Counted from the stretch's first letter, positions 8,537-16,528 are shown. The stretch is 39,282 nt of DNA from Streptomyces sp. MBT65 (GCF_016612545.1 NZ_JAENRY010000160.1:1-39282), one strand, 5' to 3'. The notes: generated by a model not told the origin, from the letters alone. Program-made: numbers and translations.

Positions 8537-8591
8537 TACGGCGAAGGCCGGTTCCATGTGACGCAGGTCACCGGAACCGGCCTTCGCCGTA
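8537..8591 (+). terminator. Long two-tier hairpin terminator after ccsB
   Basis: A perfect 19-bp stem (8537-8555 with 8573-8591) encloses a 17-base loop that itself folds into GTGAC (8558-8562) with GTCAC (8567-8571) around GCAG. It starts 14 bases after the ccsB stop and ends 17 bases before the sigma factor GTG. It very probably separates the two transcription units. There is no T-tract. Confidence 0.8.
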
Positions 8592-8608
8592 CGGACAGGT
8601 AGAGGGGT

Positions 8609-9229
8609 GTGGATACGAATCTCCAGTTGAGGAAACGCATCCGCGCGGGGGACCACGACGCCTTCGGTGAGCTCTTCGACGCGTACGCACGCTCCGTCTA
8701 CAACCATGCCTTCCGGCTCACCGGGGACTGGGCGCAGGCCGAGGATCTCGTGTCGCTCACCTTCCTGGACGCCTGGCGGCTGCGCGGCAAGGTCGACGAG
8801 GACGGCGGTTCGCTAAGGCCCTGGCTGCTCGGCATCGCCACCAACGTCACGCGCAACACCCGCCGCGCCGCCCGAAGACACGCGGCCGCCGTCTCCCGGC
8901 TGCCCCGCGTCGAGGCCGAGCGCGACTTCGCCGACGAGGTCGCCGCCCGTCTCGACGACACCGCCGAACTCGCCCTCGTGCGCACCGCGTTGACCACCCT
9001 GCGGCGCGCCGAGCGCGAGGTGCTGGCCCTGTGCGTGTGGTCCGGACTCGACTACCGGGCCGCCGCCGAGGCGCTCGGGGTGCCCGTGGGGACCGTACGG
9101 TCGCGGCTCTCCCGGGCGCGCGCAAAGCTCGCGAAACATGTCAAAAGTACGGAACTCCGCACGGGGGACGGACAGATGAAAGGTGACCGCGACCCCGCGG
9201 TCGGGCCCCTGAGGGAGGAAGAGCGATGA
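8609..9229 (+). CDS. ECF-type RNA polymerase sigma factor (sigma-70 family)
   Basis: A 206-residue alternative sigma factor. Region 2 is visible at about residues 18-55 (FGELFDAYARSVYNHAFRL, then DWAQAEDLVSLTFLDAW). Region 4 with its helix-turn-helix is at about residues 125-175 (LRRAEREVLALCVWSGLDY, AAAEALGVPVGTVRSRL). The GTG start leaves 17 bases after the preceding terminator, so its promoter must overlap that hairpin or lie within ccsB. The stop overlaps the ATG of the next gene, a membrane protein typical of this sigma group, so that protein is the likely modulator. The regulon cannot be inferred. Confidence 0.93.
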   Translation: MDTNLQLRKRIRAGDHDAFGELFDAYARSVYNHAFRLTGDWAQAEDLVSLTFLDAWRLRGKVDEDGGSLRPWLLGIATNVTRNTRRAARRHAAAVSRLPRVEAERDFADEVAARLDDTAELALVRTALTTLRRAEREVLALCVWSGLDYRAAAEALGVPVGTVRSRLSRARAKLAKHVKSTELRTGDGQMKGDRDPAVGPLREEER

Positions 9230-10203
9230 ACCAGCTCCCGGAACTTCCCGAGAGAGACCTCCCGCCGGGCCGTCACCGACTCCTCAAGGAGCATCTGATG
9301 ACCGAGATCCGGCACGAGGACGCTGCGCCGGCTCAGCGGCGGAGCAAGTGGCTGCGGCCCGCGCTCACCGCGACCGCCGTCGCCACCGCAGCGGCCGTCG
9401 CCTTCGTGGTCCTGCCGTCCTCCTCCGGCCCGAACGGCTCGAACGGCCCGGCCGGCCCGGTCGGCCCGGGCACGTCCGCGCACCCGTCGAGCAGGTCCGC
9501 CGTCGCCCTCCTGGAGGACATCGCGCTGGCGGCCGAGCACGAGAAGTCCTACGGCCCGGTCCGCGACGACCAGTTCGTGTACGTGGAGAGCAAGGTGTCG
9601 TACGCACACGACGACGGGGGAGCGAACAGCACGATCGACCCGCTGCACCGGCAGGAGGTGTGGATGTCGGTGGACGGCCTGCACACGGGCCTGGTGCGGG
9701 AGTCGGGCGTCGGGTCGCACTCCGTCCCGCCGGACGTGAAGCCGGGCAAGGCCGGCTGGGACGTCTCCTCCTTCTACAACAACGTCAAGACCCTGCCGAC
9801 CGACGCCGACGCGATGTACGACTACCTCGCCAAGTCCGCCCTGAAGTACGGCGGTCAGGAGCAGAGCCAGGCGATGTTCGTGCTGGTCGGCGACCTCCTG
9901 CGCAACTCGATCGTGCCGCCGGCGCAGAGCGCGGCGCTCTTCCGGGCGGCGGCCAGGATTCCCGGCATCACGACGGTCGAGCACGTGACGGACGCCGTCG
10001 GCCGGCCCGGTGTCGCCGTCGCCCGCACCGACCCCGACAACCCGCTCCGGGACGAGTGGATCTTCGACGCGAAGACCTACGAGTTCCTCGGCGAGCGCGA
10101 GGTGGCCACCAAGGACAACGCCGGGGCGAAGAAGGGCACGGTCACCGCGAACACCGCCGTCCTGCGCCGGGCCGTCGTCGACAGGGCGGGCGAACGGCCT
10201 TAG
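9226..10203 (+). CDS. CU044_5270-type membrane protein paired with the ECF sigma factor
   Basis: A 325-residue protein: a cytoplasmic N-terminus of about 45 residues, one membrane helix at about residues 50-66 (ALTATAVATAAAVAFVVL), then an Asn/Gly/Pro linker and an extracytoplasmic domain of about 240 residues. No zinc-binding anti-sigma HxxxCxxC motif is visible, so it is not a classical ZAS anti-sigma. Proteins of this layout (annotated CU044_5270 family, from memory) regularly follow ECF genes in Streptomyces. The 4-base overlap with the sigma gene supports coupled synthesis and a sensor or anti-sigma role, which remains inference. It converges on the receptor gene ending at 10265. Confidence 0.75.
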   Translation: MNQLPELPERDLPPGRHRLLKEHLMTEIRHEDAAPAQRRSKWLRPALTATAVATAAAVAFVVLPSSSGPNGSNGPAGPVGPGTSAHPSSRSAVALLEDIALAAEHEKSYGPVRDDQFVYVESKVSYAHDDGGANSTIDPLHRQEVWMSVDGLHTGLVRESGVGSHSVPPDVKPGKAGWDVSSFYNNVKTLPTDADAMYDYLAKSALKYGGQEQSQAMFVLVGDLLRNSIVPPAQSAALFRAAARIPGITTVEHVTDAVGRPGVAVARTDPDNPLRDEWIFDAKTYEFLGEREVATKDNAGAKKGTVTANTAVLRRAVVDRAGERP

Positions 10204-10276
10204 GACTCAAAGGTGTTCGGGCCGTAGGGACCAAGGGTGTTCAGGCCGTAGGGAGCACGGGTGTTCAGGCCGGAGG
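10204..10276. repeat. Three-copy 24-bp tandem repeat overlapping the receptor gene stop codon
   Basis: Units at 10204-10228, 10229-10252 and 10253-10276 share the core GGGTGTTCAGGCCGTAGG with few changes. The third unit contains the stop codon (10265-10267) and last codons of the minus-strand receptor gene. The other two fill the gap to the convergent sigma-partner gene. The pattern suggests outward duplication of the gene's 3' end. Confidence 0.8.
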
Positions 10277-11806
10277 GAGGCAGTCCTTCGACGGGGGCCT
10301 GCCCTCCGGCCAGGCGATCCGCACGAAGCGGGCGGCACCCTTCGGGGTGAGTTCCACGATCGGTACGGCCTTGTCGTACGGGTTGCCGTGGACGTCCAGG
10401 CAGATCCAGCCGCTCGCCCCGCCCACCCGCAACGAGCCCTTCACCTGCGGCCATTGGAGGCCGACGTCGGACAACGGCGGGATCTTCTGCTGGTCGGGGG
10501 TGGCCTCGCGGATGCCGTGGACGGCGAGTCGCATCGCGTCGTAGGCGATGATCGCCTGGCCGTCGTCGAGGGAGAGCGGGCCGAGCGGGCCGACCGGGTG
10601 GGTCTTCGCGGCGGCCAGCAGCTTGTCGAGGTCCCGCGTGTCCTGGGCCGAACCGCCGGTCGCCGGAGCCTTCTTGAGCCAGGCGTCCGGGTGGGCGAGG
10701 GCGGTGAAGCGGACGGAGACGCCGTGCTGGAGGGCGCTGATGTCGAGCTTGTCGTCGCCGGTCAGATACGAGCCCTCGTCGCCGGTGAGCACCGTGAACG
10801 TCCGTGACTGGCAGCCGCGGCGGCCCAACGCGTTGATGAACTGGCGCAGTTGGGTGTGCCGGCCGGCGAAGAACACCGTGTCCAGCGGCGCGTCCGTGTC
10901 GCAGACGAGGTCGGTGATCTGCCGGAAGGTGTTGGGCGTGCTGCCCTCCTGGCTGCGGTCGGCGGGCGGGGTGAACGGCCAAGAACCGTACGGCGAGCCC
11001 TTGAGCAGGGTGGTGAAGGCCTGTTGGAGCGTCTTCGTGTACGGGTCACCGGGCTTGTCGTAGACCAGCAGCGCCCGGTCCGCCGTCACCTTCGCGAAGG
11101 AGGCCAGCGCGCGCGCCTCGTCGGTGTTGGTGGGGGAGACGCGGGCGAGCCCGGGGTAAGGGTCCTTGCCCCGCTGCCCGTTGGCGAGATCGTCGGCGGT
11201 GATGGACGAGCCGACCACCGGCACACCGAGCCGGGTCAGCTTCGCCACGGCCTTCTTGTTGTTGTCGGTGCTCATCCCTATCCCGGTGACCGCCCGCAGC
11301 CGGTCCGACGACGTCGTCATCGCCACGATCCGGTCGACCGCCCGCTCCCAATACACGCCCGTGGCACCGGGGTTGGCGAGCGCGAGCCGGATGTACGGGG
11401 TCTCGCCGTTGTTGTCGTGGTTGGCGCGGTACTGCGCGAGATACGCGCCCTGCAACTCGTGCCCCACGTCGTTCAGGGTGTCCGTGTCGGTCGCGGTGAA
11501 CGGCTCGTAGAGCGCGACGGTGACGTAAGTCCCCGCCTTCAGGGAGCTGTTCTCGCGGGCCACCGCCCGGATGGTGTCGGCGAACCGGCGCTGCCCGAAG
11601 TCGAACGCCGAGGCCGACACCCCCACGCACTCCCCGCTGTCCTCGGGCCGGGCCACCCCGGCCGCGCAGGAGCGGTCGTCGTGCAGGAGGGTGCGGGTCA
11701 GCTGCACCAGCCCGAAGACCAGCGCGCCGGCGACCACGAGGGCCGAGTAGCGGTAGATCGGGATCGTCCGGATCCGCTGGACCAGTTCGCGCGGCCACGC
11801 TCTCAT
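10265..11806 (-). CDS. Membrane-anchored periplasmic-binding-type receptor protein
   Basis: A 513-residue protein. A short basic cytoplasmic N-terminus (about 20 residues) leads into one membrane helix (about residues 21-40) without a lipobox or obvious signal cleavage site. An extracytoplasmic domain of about 470 residues follows, resembling the type I periplasmic ligand-binding fold of branched-chain amino-acid receptors (GVPVVGSSITADDLANG, VFFAGRHTQLRQFINALG, DGQAIIAYDAMRLAVHGI). Cysteines 47 and 60 could form a disulfide. The ATG overlaps the stop of the upstream P-loop ATPase gene by 4 bases, so the two are translationally coupled. No ABC permease or transport ATPase lies nearby. A tethered receptor or sensor is therefore more likely than a transporter component; the ligand is unknown. 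Confidence 0.8.
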   Translation of the reverse strand: MRAWPRELVQRIRTIPIYRYSALVVAGALVFGLVQLTRTLLHDDRSCAAGVARPEDSGECVGVSASAFDFGQRRFADTIRAVARENSSLKAGTYVTVALYEPFTATDTDTLNDVGHELQGAYLAQYRANHDNNGETPYIRLALANPGATGVYWERAVDRIVAMTTSSDRLRAVTGIGMSTDNNKKAVAKLTRLGVPVVGSSITADDLANGQRGKDPYPGLARVSPTNTDEARALASFAKVTADRALLVYDKPGDPYTKTLQQAFTTLLKGSPYGSWPFTPPADRSQEGSTPNTFRQITDLVCDTDAPLDTVFFAGRHTQLRQFINALGRRGCQSRTFTVLTGDEGSYLTGDDKLDISALQHGVSVRFTALAHPDAWLKKAPATGGSAQDTRDLDKLLAAAKTHPVGPLGPLSLDDGQAIIAYDAMRLAVHGIREATPDQQKIPPLSDVGLQWPQVKGSLRVGGASGWICLDVHGNPYDKAVPIVELTPKGAARFVRIAWPEGRPPSKDCLPPA

Positions 11807-13941
11807 CGCGGTCCCCCGTTCCGTTCGTCGCCGCCGGGCACCCGCAACGGGCGCCCGGCCAGGGCCTGTTCGGGCCACTGCTGGGCGGCCCGCCACAGCG
11901 GTTCGCTGCCCGCGGGCCAGATGTTCGACAACTGCTCCAGATCGAAGTGCATCCGGCCCGCGACCTCCACGTCCGGCAGCACCAGCGGGTCCGTCACCTG
12001 CCACACCGCGTGCAGCAGCCGCCGTACCGTCAGATGCAGGGCCACGTCCACGCCGGCCGGCGGGTCCTCCTCGGCGTCCGTGCGGGCGAGCGCGACCGCC
12101 TTGCGGTGGTCGCCCGGGGCGCCGATGTCCCGGCCGTGCGGATCGTGCGCGTGGTAGTAGGGCGCGGCCGTGACGAACAGCAGCGTCTCCAGCCAGGCGT
12201 ACGGCGTGATGGTGCGGAAGGTGCCGCGCAGATACGCCACCGCGTCCGCCGTGTCGCCCAGCGCGAGTTCGTGGTGCAGCCGGTAGCGGGCGCGGGCCGG
12301 GGTGTCCGGGTTGCCGGGCAGGCCGTCGTAGTGCGAGAGCAGGGAGCGGTGGACGGCCCGCCAGCGGCCGTGGTCGGCGTCGTCGAGGTGCAGCCGCAGC
12401 AGGAGCAGGGTGCGCAGGAAGGGGTCGCCGACGAAGTAGCCCTCGGCCGGGGGCAGTCCCTCGGCGGTGAGCTGGGTGCGCAGCCGGTTCACCCCGGCCG
12501 CGCCGAAACTGTCCCCCAGCCGTGCCTCGGCCAGCGCCCGCGCCGAGTCCCCGTCGTGCGCGGTGGCGAGCACGGCCAGCTCCTCCGCGAGCCCCGGCGG
12601 CACCAGCCGGTCGAGCAACTCCCGGTACCCGGGCCGCCGATCGCTCTCCTCGTCCCCCTCCGGCTTGAGCCCGGCGGTCAGCAACTCGCCCGGACTGACC
12701 GCCCCCACGGGCCGGTTCTGCCGTACGGCCTGCCCCAGCACCGCCGCCCCCAGCGGACTGCCGGCCGTCAACCGATGGATGGCGTACGGCAGTTGGGGCG
12801 GCACCTCGACACGCGTAGCGTCGCCGTCGGCGGCGCACACGTCGGCGATGACGCGCCGCGCCTCCTCCGGGGTCAGCGGCGGCAGAGTCACCAACAGGGC
12901 CCGCGACGAAGGCGAGTTGCCCGGCACCCACCCGCTCGCACGCGCCACCTCCGGCAGCGGATGCCGTACGGCGTCCGGCAGATCGGGATGGCGATGACCG
13001 CGCAGGCCGGCGAAGAAGACCACCTGGTCGCCGGTATTGCCGTCGGCCCGCTCCTTCAGGACGGCCTTCATCAGCCCAGGACCGGGCCCCGACTGCACGT
13101 TGTCGACGAGCACGACCGGTCGCCCGACCCGGCGCATCCGCTCCCACCGGCGCCGGTAGGTGTCGCCGAGGTCGGCGAGCAGCGCGCGCAGCAGCCAGCG
13201 TTCGGCGTCCGCGCGGGAGGTGCCGTCGGCGCGGAAGTCCCGGGCGATCTCGATCAGCCCGCGCCTGGCCTCGCCGCTCGCGCCGGGGTAGTCGCGGTAC
13301 CAGTCCGCGCCCGCCTTCAGCAGCCCGTTCGGCGTCCACACCAGGTCGAAGAGGGTGTCCAGGGTCGCCTCGATGACGGCCTGGCCCACCGGCCCCGTAC
13401 CGGACAGATTGGCGATCAGCCGGGAGGCGACCTTGCCGGCCCAGCCCTGCGCGATCACCGCCCAGCGCCGGGCCGGGTCGCTCAGCAGCAGGATCCGCCG
13501 GGCCTCCTCACGGGCACTGTCCTCGTCCCGGGCACCCCAGCCGGTCGCGCACACGGCCAGCAGCCCGGCCTCCAGGCGCGGGAAGTCGATACGGCCGGCG
13601 CCGTGCACCACCGGCTCCCGTAACTGCTCCGCGATCGTCGTCAGCGCCTGCCACACCGGCGACCAGGTCGCTGCGGGCCGCCCGTCCGGCAGTCGTACGA
13701 GCCGGTCGGCCTCGCAGTCGATCAGCGCGACCGGTGTGTGCCCGCGGTACGCGGTCCGCAGCTCGGCCAGCGCCGTGCTCTTGCCGAGGCCGCGGGCGCC
13801 CGCGAGCACCACGAAGGGCGGTTCCGGGTGTTCGGTCGGTGAGGTGAGCAGCTCGTACGGGCGCAGGCCGATCAGCCGCGCGGCGAGACCGGGCGGCTGT
13901 GCCTCGAACAGTGCCGCGCGTCCATGCAGCCCTCTCCCCAC
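11803..13941 (-). CDS. P-loop ATPase (STAND/AAA-like), coupled to the receptor gene
   Basis: A 712-residue predicted cytoplasmic NTPase. The Walker A motif GARGLGKST is at residues 48-56, and a Walker B-like strand VVLVDN is at about 276-281. An unusually long region of about 220 residues separates them. The C-terminal half is helical and rich in Leu/Ala/Arg, with no named effector domain that I recognise. The GTG at 13941 was chosen because a strong GGGGGAG lies 6 bases upstream and homology-like sequence begins there; upstream sequence in this frame is non-coding. The stop overlaps the receptor ATG. Best described as a STAND-like signalling ATPase of unknown output; a plain AAA ATPase is the alternative. 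Confidence 0.75.
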   Translation of the reverse strand: MGRGLHGRAALFEAQPPGLAARLIGLRPYELLTSPTEHPEPPFVVLAGARGLGKSTALAELRTAYRGHTPVALIDCEADRLVRLPDGRPAATWSPVWQALTTIAEQLREPVVHGAGRIDFPRLEAGLLAVCATGWGARDEDSAREEARRILLLSDPARRWAVIAQGWAGKVASRLIANLSGTGPVGQAVIEATLDTLFDLVWTPNGLLKAGADWYRDYPGASGEARRGLIEIARDFRADGTSRADAERWLLRALLADLGDTYRRRWERMRRVGRPVVLVDNVQSGPGPGLMKAVLKERADGNTGDQVVFFAGLRGHRHPDLPDAVRHPLPEVARASGWVPGNSPSSRALLVTLPPLTPEEARRVIADVCAADGDATRVEVPPQLPYAIHRLTAGSPLGAAVLGQAVRQNRPVGAVSPGELLTAGLKPEGDEESDRRPGYRELLDRLVPPGLAEELAVLATAHDGDSARALAEARLGDSFGAAGVNRLRTQLTAEGLPPAEGYFVGDPFLRTLLLLRLHLDDADHGRWRAVHRSLLSHYDGLPGNPDTPARARYRLHHELALGDTADAVAYLRGTFRTITPYAWLETLLFVTAAPYYHAHDPHGRDIGAPGDHRKAVALARTDAEEDPPAGVDVALHLTVRRLLHAVWQVTDPLVLPDVEVAGRMHFDLEQLSNIWPAGSEPLWRAAQQWPEQALAGRPLRVPGGDERNGGPR

Positions 13942-14084
13942 CGCATCTCCCCCTGAGCGGTCGCCTGGCACTGCAACTGGTTCTACCAACACCAGGGTAA
14001 ATAGGGGGAGTTGGTTCGGACTAGGTCGAGCGGTGTCCGTTGGGTTACGAAAATGTCGGAACGGCGGACTTCTGAGTGGAGGAC

Positions 14085-15056
14085 TCAGTCGACGGTGATC
14101 GAGTCGAGCTTCTCCCGCAGATAGACATGCGAGTCGACGGCGTCGTACGCCACCCGTCCGACCGGCGCGGGCACGGACTCCACGAGCGTGCCCGGGGTGC
14201 ACTCGCCGAAGTAGACGAGCGACATCAGTTCCTCGGCGGGCGCGTCGGCGGGCGGCGGCAGCACCCGGTGCCGTCCCGACCGCCACCGGTCCCCGGTCCA
14301 ACGGGCCATCAGATCACCGATGTTGATGGTGAACGCCTCGGCGTCGAACGGCGCGTCCTCCCAGCCGCCCTCGTCGGTGAAGACCTGAAGACCCCCCTTC
14401 CCGGCCTGCCGGTCGAGGATGGTCACGGTCCCGAAGTCGGTGTGCGGCCCGATCCGGAACTGCCCCGGCTCCGGCTCCCCGACGACCTCCGTCCCCGGGT
14501 ACCAGTTGATGTTGAACCCGTACGTCGGATGGTCCATGTGCCGGGAGAAGAAGTCGGGCTCGAGCCCGAGCGCGACCCCGAGCAGCGACAGCAGCTGCTT
14601 CTCCAGCTCGCCCATCCGGTCCAGGTACTCCTCGCAGAGTTCCTGGAGTTCCGGGATCTCCGCCGGCCACACATTGGGCGCGTACCACTCCGCGTTGATC
14701 ACCGGGTCCGCGAAGGGCCGGTGGGTGGCGAAGGTCAGCGACTCCTTCAGATCGGGCGGGGTCTCGGTCCCCTCCGAGTACCCGTTGGCCTCGGCCCCGG
14801 GCCCGAGCCACCCACGCCCACCCACCTTGGCGCTGTACGGCTCTTTGACACCGGCCGGCAGCGCGAAGAAGGACCGGGCGGCCTCCCGGATCCGGGACCG
14901 CAGCGCCGGGTCGACCCCGTGCCCCGTGACCAGCAGGAACCCGGCCGTCTGGAGGGCGCCGTCGACGGTACGGGCGATGTCCTTCCGCGTCTCCTCGTCC
15001 CCCTCGATCCAGGGGCGGAGATCGATCGTCGGGATACGAGGGGTTGGAGTAGTCAC
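14085..15056 (-). CDS. Isopenicillin-N-synthase-like non-heme Fe(II) dioxygenase
   Basis: A 323-residue cytosolic oxygenase of the IPNS / 2-oxoglutarate-Fe(II) superfamily, with an N-terminal DIOX_N-type region (IPTIDLRPW, GFLLVTGHGVDP) and a C-terminal jelly roll. The iron triad is visible: His205 and Asp207 in GPHTDFGT, and His263 in SGRHRVLPP. The usual RxS pair that binds the 2-oxoglutarate carboxylate reads LMS (residues 277-279), so the arginine is absent. The GTG start at 15056 has GGAGG 6 bases upstream. It lies in the same direction as the deaminase gene beyond the IS element, suggesting a former shared operon. Substrate unknown; a nucleobase is a reasonable guess from context. It is not evidence of beta-lactam synthesis. 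Confidence 0.88.
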   Translation of the reverse strand: MTTPTPRIPTIDLRPWIEGDEETRKDIARTVDGALQTAGFLLVTGHGVDPALRSRIREAARSFFALPAGVKEPYSAKVGGRGWLGPGAEANGYSEGTETPPDLKESLTFATHRPFADPVINAEWYAPNVWPAEIPELQELCEEYLDRMGELEKQLLSLLGVALGLEPDFFSRHMDHPTYGFNINWYPGTEVVGEPEPGQFRIGPHTDFGTVTILDRQAGKGGLQVFTDEGGWEDAPFDAEAFTINIGDLMARWTGDRWRSGRHRVLPPPADAPAEELMSLVYFGECTPGTLVESVPAPVGRVAYDAVDSHVYLREKLDSITVD

Positions 15057-15075
15057 GGAGAACCTCCGGGAGCGT

Positions 15076-15093
15076 CCCGGTCTTCGGACCGGG
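15076..15093. other. UUCG-capped hairpin between the Arc-family gene and the dioxygenase
   Basis: CCCGGTC, TTCG, GACCGGG form a perfect 7-bp stem with a TTCG tetraloop. It lies 45 bases beyond the Arc-family stop on the minus strand and 20 bases upstream of the dioxygenase start. It could end the arc transcript, be part of the dioxygenase leader, or be the left-end hairpin of the IS element: like the right-end hairpin it is followed on the plus strand by G's and AG. The choice cannot be made from one sequence. Confidence 0.5.
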
Positions 15094-15137
15094 AGGGCGA
15101 GTGCCTGCTGAGCGCGGCGGGGAAGGGTGATTCGGCC

Positions 15138-15296
15138 TCAGGGCGATGTGCTGTCCGCCTCAGCGGCGGCGCGCTCGCCCTCCAGGCGGTAAACGATTTC
15201 GGAGTTGAGGGACCTGCGGGCGGACTTTGCCTCGGCGACCAACCACGTGTGGAGGTCGGTAGGCAACCTGAGGGTGATGCGAGCTTCGTGATCCAT
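15138..15296 (-). CDS. Small Arc/CopG-type ribbon-helix-helix DNA-binding protein
   Basis: A 52-residue protein. The sequence RITLRLPTDLHTWLVAEA, then RRSLNSEIVYRLE, is a textbook Arc-type ribbon-helix-helix: a beta strand that reads DNA (residues 6-12), helix A, and helix B ending in the conserved SLNSEI segment. It is divergent from tnpB, the two ATGs being 29 bases apart. A possible -10 (TATGCT, 15309-15304) lies 7 bases before its ATG, so the mRNA may be leaderless. A 17-bp palindrome on the tnpB start codon is the obvious candidate operator for repressing both genes. Whether it travels with the IS element is inferred from position. A toxin-antitoxin antitoxin is an alternative, but no toxin gene is adjacent. 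Confidence 0.82.
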   Translation of the reverse strand: MDHEARITLRLPTDLHTWLVAEAKSARRSLNSEIVYRLEGERAAAEADSTSP

Positions 15297-15319
15297 AGCG
15301 CACAGCATAGTGGTAAAGT

Positions 15320-15336
15320 GGTGTCATGATGACACC
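15320..15336. promoter_or_regulatory. 17-bp palindrome covering the tnpB start codon
   Basis: GGTGTCAT, a central G at 15328, then ATGACACC: a perfect palindrome spanning the two tandem ATG codons at 15326 and 15329. A plausible tnpB -10 (TAAAGT, 15314-15319) lies 6 bases before the first ATG, consistent with a leaderless transcript. A protein bound here would cover the tnpB transcription start and the -35 region of the divergent Arc-family gene. Confidence 0.7.
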
Positions 15337-16528
15337 GCAAGGAGGGTTGGAGGCCGGATATGCCCGGCACACCTATCGCCTGCGTGTGTCGACGACCGCT
15401 CAGGCTGCGTTGTTGGCGGAGTGGGACCGATGTCGGTGGATCTGGAACGAGTGCGTAGCCCGATCCAAGAAGGCCTACGCCGAGGACGAGAAGTGCGGAC
15501 CGGCGCGCCTGGACAAGATGCTGACTGAGGCCCGAGCCTCCACCAGGTGGCTGGCTGAGGGCGCCTCGGTGCCGCAGCAGCAGGTCATTCGTGACTTCGC
15601 CAAATCCCGGGCGAAGGCGCTCAAGGACATCAAGGACCGGTTGCCCATCAAGCAGCGGGCCGGCATGCCCAAGCACAAAAGGAAGCGGGAGGCGCCGCCG
15701 ACGCTGAACTACACCCGGCGCGGATTTCGGCTTGAGGGAGGCAGGCTCCACGTCGCAGGTGGGATCGCGTTGACGGTGGTGTGGTCGCGGTCGCTGCCCG
15801 CTGATCCGTCCAGCGTGCGTGTGTATTGCGACAACATCGGCCACTGGTACGCATCGTTCGTTGTGCCCGCAGAGGTCCAGTCGCTTCCCGCCACCGGCGC
15901 TGTCATCGGCGTCGACTGGGGGGTGAGAGACACTGCGACCACCACCAGCGACGCGCACGATCTTCCTCACGCGGAACACGGTTGGAAAGCCAAAGCGAAG
16001 TTGGCCAAGTATGACCGGATGATGGCCCGCCGCCGACGCCCGAAGGGACAGGCAGCTTCCAAGGGTTACCGCGAGGCCACGAAACTGCGCGCGAAGGCGC
16101 ACCAGAAGATCGCTCGACGGCGGCAGGACAGTGGTCGCAAGTGGGCCAAGAAAGTGGTCCGCGATCATGATGTGATCGCGGTGGAGGACTTCAAGGCAAA
16201 GTTCCTCGCCAGAAGTTTGATGGCGCGGAAGGCGGCCGATGCCGCCATCGGTGCCACGAAGAAGGCCCTGCTGGAGATGGGGCGCAAACATGGGCGGGAC
16301 GTACGACTGGTGCACCCCGCGTACAGCACCATGGACTGCGGTAGGTGCGGAGCGAGAGCCAAGCACGCGCTGCCGTTGTCGGAACGCACTTACACCTGCA
16401 CCGCGTGCGGGCTCGTGTCCCCCAGGGACAAGAACTCCGCGCGCGTGATGCTCGTCCGGGCTGGTCTGGCCCCGGCTGGTGTCGACGGCGTAAGACCTCG
16501 TGGAGCGCCGCTCCAGGAGGCTGCCTGA
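15326..16528 (+). CDS. tnpB: TnpB, RNA-guided RuvC-type nuclease of an IS200/IS605 element
   Basis: A 400-residue TnpB with an N-terminal helical and wedge region, then a split RuvC domain. The catalytic triad looks intact: Asp197 in IGVDWG, Glu287 in IAVEDF, and Asp368 in SPRDKNSAR. The zinc ribbon is complete (Cys338, Cys341, Cys358, Cys361). These proteins use an RNA made from the element's right end (omegaRNA) to cut DNA next to a target-adjacent motif, which helps retain the element. The ATG at 15326 has no Shine-Dalgarno, but a -10 six bases upstream supports leaderless expression. The intact triad argues against a catalytically dead TnpB-derived repressor. Confidence 0.93.
   Translation: MMTPQGGLEAGYARHTYRLRVSTTAQAALLAEWDRCRWIWNECVARSKKAYAEDEKCGPARLDKMLTEARASTRWLAEGASVPQQQVIRDFAKSRAKALKDIKDRLPIKQRAGMPKHKRKREAPPTLNYTRRGFRLEGGRLHVAGGIALTVVWSRSLPADPSSVRVYCDNIGHWYASFVVPAEVQSLPATGAVIGVDWGVRDTATTTSDAHDLPHAEHGWKAKAKLAKYDRMMARRRRPKGQAASKGYREATKLRAKAHQKIARRRQDSGRKWAKKVVRDHDVIAVEDFKAKFLARSLMARKAADAAIGATKKALLEMGRKHGRDVRLVHPAYSTMDCGRCGARAKHALPLSERTYTCTACGLVSPRDKNSARVMLVRAGLAPAGVDGVRPRGAPLQEAA

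Noticed and set aside
10265..11806. Substrate-binding protein of an ABC importer
   Set aside because: No permease or transport ATPase is adjacent, the protein lacks a lipobox, and it is coupled to a P-loop ATPase that lacks a visible ABC signature (LSGGQ).
14085..15056. Part of a beta-lactam biosynthetic cluster
   Set aside because: The protein is IPNS-like in fold only; no ACV synthetase or other pathway gene is present.
15326..16528. Catalytically dead TnpB-derived transcription repressor (TldR-like)
   Set aside because: All three RuvC acidic residues and the four zinc cysteines are present, so an active nuclease is more likely.
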